From an uncultured Opitutia bacterium (lineage in GTDB: Bacteria; Verrucomicrobiota; Verrucomicrobiia; Opitutales; Opitutaceae), in assembly GCA_903948415.1 (NCBI GenBank), contig CAJAYO010000629.1:1-36855 (forward strand): 36,855 nucleotides of DNA. Direction: 5' to 3'. This document shows, in pieces, positions 35,859 through 36,855 of this stretch. The notes beneath the pieces were generated by a model. It did no database searches, was not told where the DNA came from, and saw only the letters and a program-made list of their open reading frames with translations. Made by a program: the position numbers and the translations under genes. The first letter of the stretch is position 1, and every line of letters begins with the position of its first letter.

Positions 35859-36855
35859 GTGGGAGCGGGTTTCGGCGCTTGCGGGCGTGCCTCCACTTCG
35901 CGCCACCTCACCGCCAGGGGCTCAAGGTCGGGCAAGGAGGTGGGCATGCAGCACGTCCTGGCGCCGGCAGAGGCGATCGGTGCAAGGGACCCTTTGTTTT
36001 CCTGGGCCCCAAAATTGTCTATGACCGCGATGCCGCGGCGCGCGTCGCGCTTCGGCGTCCTTGGCCCGGACGTGTTCGGCGGTGTGGAGCGTCGCTCTCT
36101 GGCAGGGCGCCCAAGGGCAACGAGGTCATCGTGCACCGCACCAAGGACGTCGCCCTGAAAAGGCGAAGCAAACGCTCTTGGCGGAAAGGCTCGAAGCGGA
36201 GATGGAGCAGGGGGCGCTCGCCGGCAAAGGGACCGCACCGCCGGGCGCCGTGGCTATCGCAGCGGACAGGACACCCGTTCGTCGGTGACCCGCGGCGGTA
36301 CGCTCAAACGCGGGTGCCGCAGAATGGGGCAGGGGCGATTCCCGATCGGGATGTTCACGCGCAATCAGCGCGGCGAGAATGCCCCGGTGGCCGCGCGGAT
36401 GGAGACGGATGTGCAGGGCGGGTCGACCTGCCGGACGAAAGCAATCACCGGGGAACCCTGCGGTCATGAGTTCAGCGCCTTCGCGGTCCGTGACCTCAAC
36501 CAGAAACAGCGGGGCCAGCTCCCGCACAGCGGGCGCGGCGGCGCGAGCTTCGGTGCCGGCACGTCCGCCACCCGCGCGGACGCGTTGGCCCAGCCGTACG
36601 CCAAGGTGGCCGCCACCGGGCGTCGAGTTTGCCTGGCGAAGCGACCGCACGCTGACGCAGGTCACGCGCGGTGCGATAAGGCTCGCGCAGATTCCAGTCG
36701 CGGTAACTGACTCCGCGGCCGATTTATTTTTTCTCCGTGGCGCCTGTCGGCGACCTCACCTCTGAACGTTTTTTTCGCGGCCACGCCGAAAGGCGGAAAT
36801 CGGTTCGCCTGACGTCGTAAAACTAGGCGAAGCCAAACAGGCTGATGCCCCAGGC

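Noticed and set aside
36823-36855. C-terminus of a minus-strand gene entering from the right edge (AWGISLFGFA then TAG)
   Set aside because: Only ten codons visible; cannot be supported.

Overview
GC-rich bacterial chromosomal window, most like Verrucomicrobiota/Opitutaceae by gene content (inference only). Positions ~192-18950 carry minus-strand genes: a pectin/rhamnogalacturonan-type secreted enzyme set (SGNH rhamnogalacturonan acetylesterase-like, alpha/beta-hydrolase, two tandem signal-peptide-bearing PL22 oligogalacturonate-lyase-like proteins, an unassigned 570-aa secreted protein), a 1650-aa metzincin/Ig/beta-propeller protein, an HD hydrolase, and an RND efflux adaptor-pump-SGNH hydrolase chain with ATGA overlaps. 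From ~19205 genes are on the plus strand: serA, plsY, hom, lysC, thrC, a Gfo/Idh/MocA - TIM-barrel isomerase - Gfo/Idh/MocA cassette, a citramalate-synthase-like gene, tRNA-Tyr, a secreted NHL-repeat/Ig protein, and an orphan 343-aa protein followed by a 27-bp tandem repeat array and an unassigned tail. The signals I find most interesting are: (1) several unrelated intergenic palindromes that share a (G)TAG(G) head, three of which supply the TAG stop codon of the neighbouring gene, resembling REP/REPIN elements; (2) a tandem ~135-aa C-terminal module shared by two otherwise unrelated giant secreted propeller/Ig proteins, a candidate sorting or anchoring domain; (3) a 27-bp, all-frames-open repeat with dimeric higher-order structure; (4) a C9 tract placed just before the C-terminal module of the NHL protein. 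All names are from reading motifs by eye; no database search was run.
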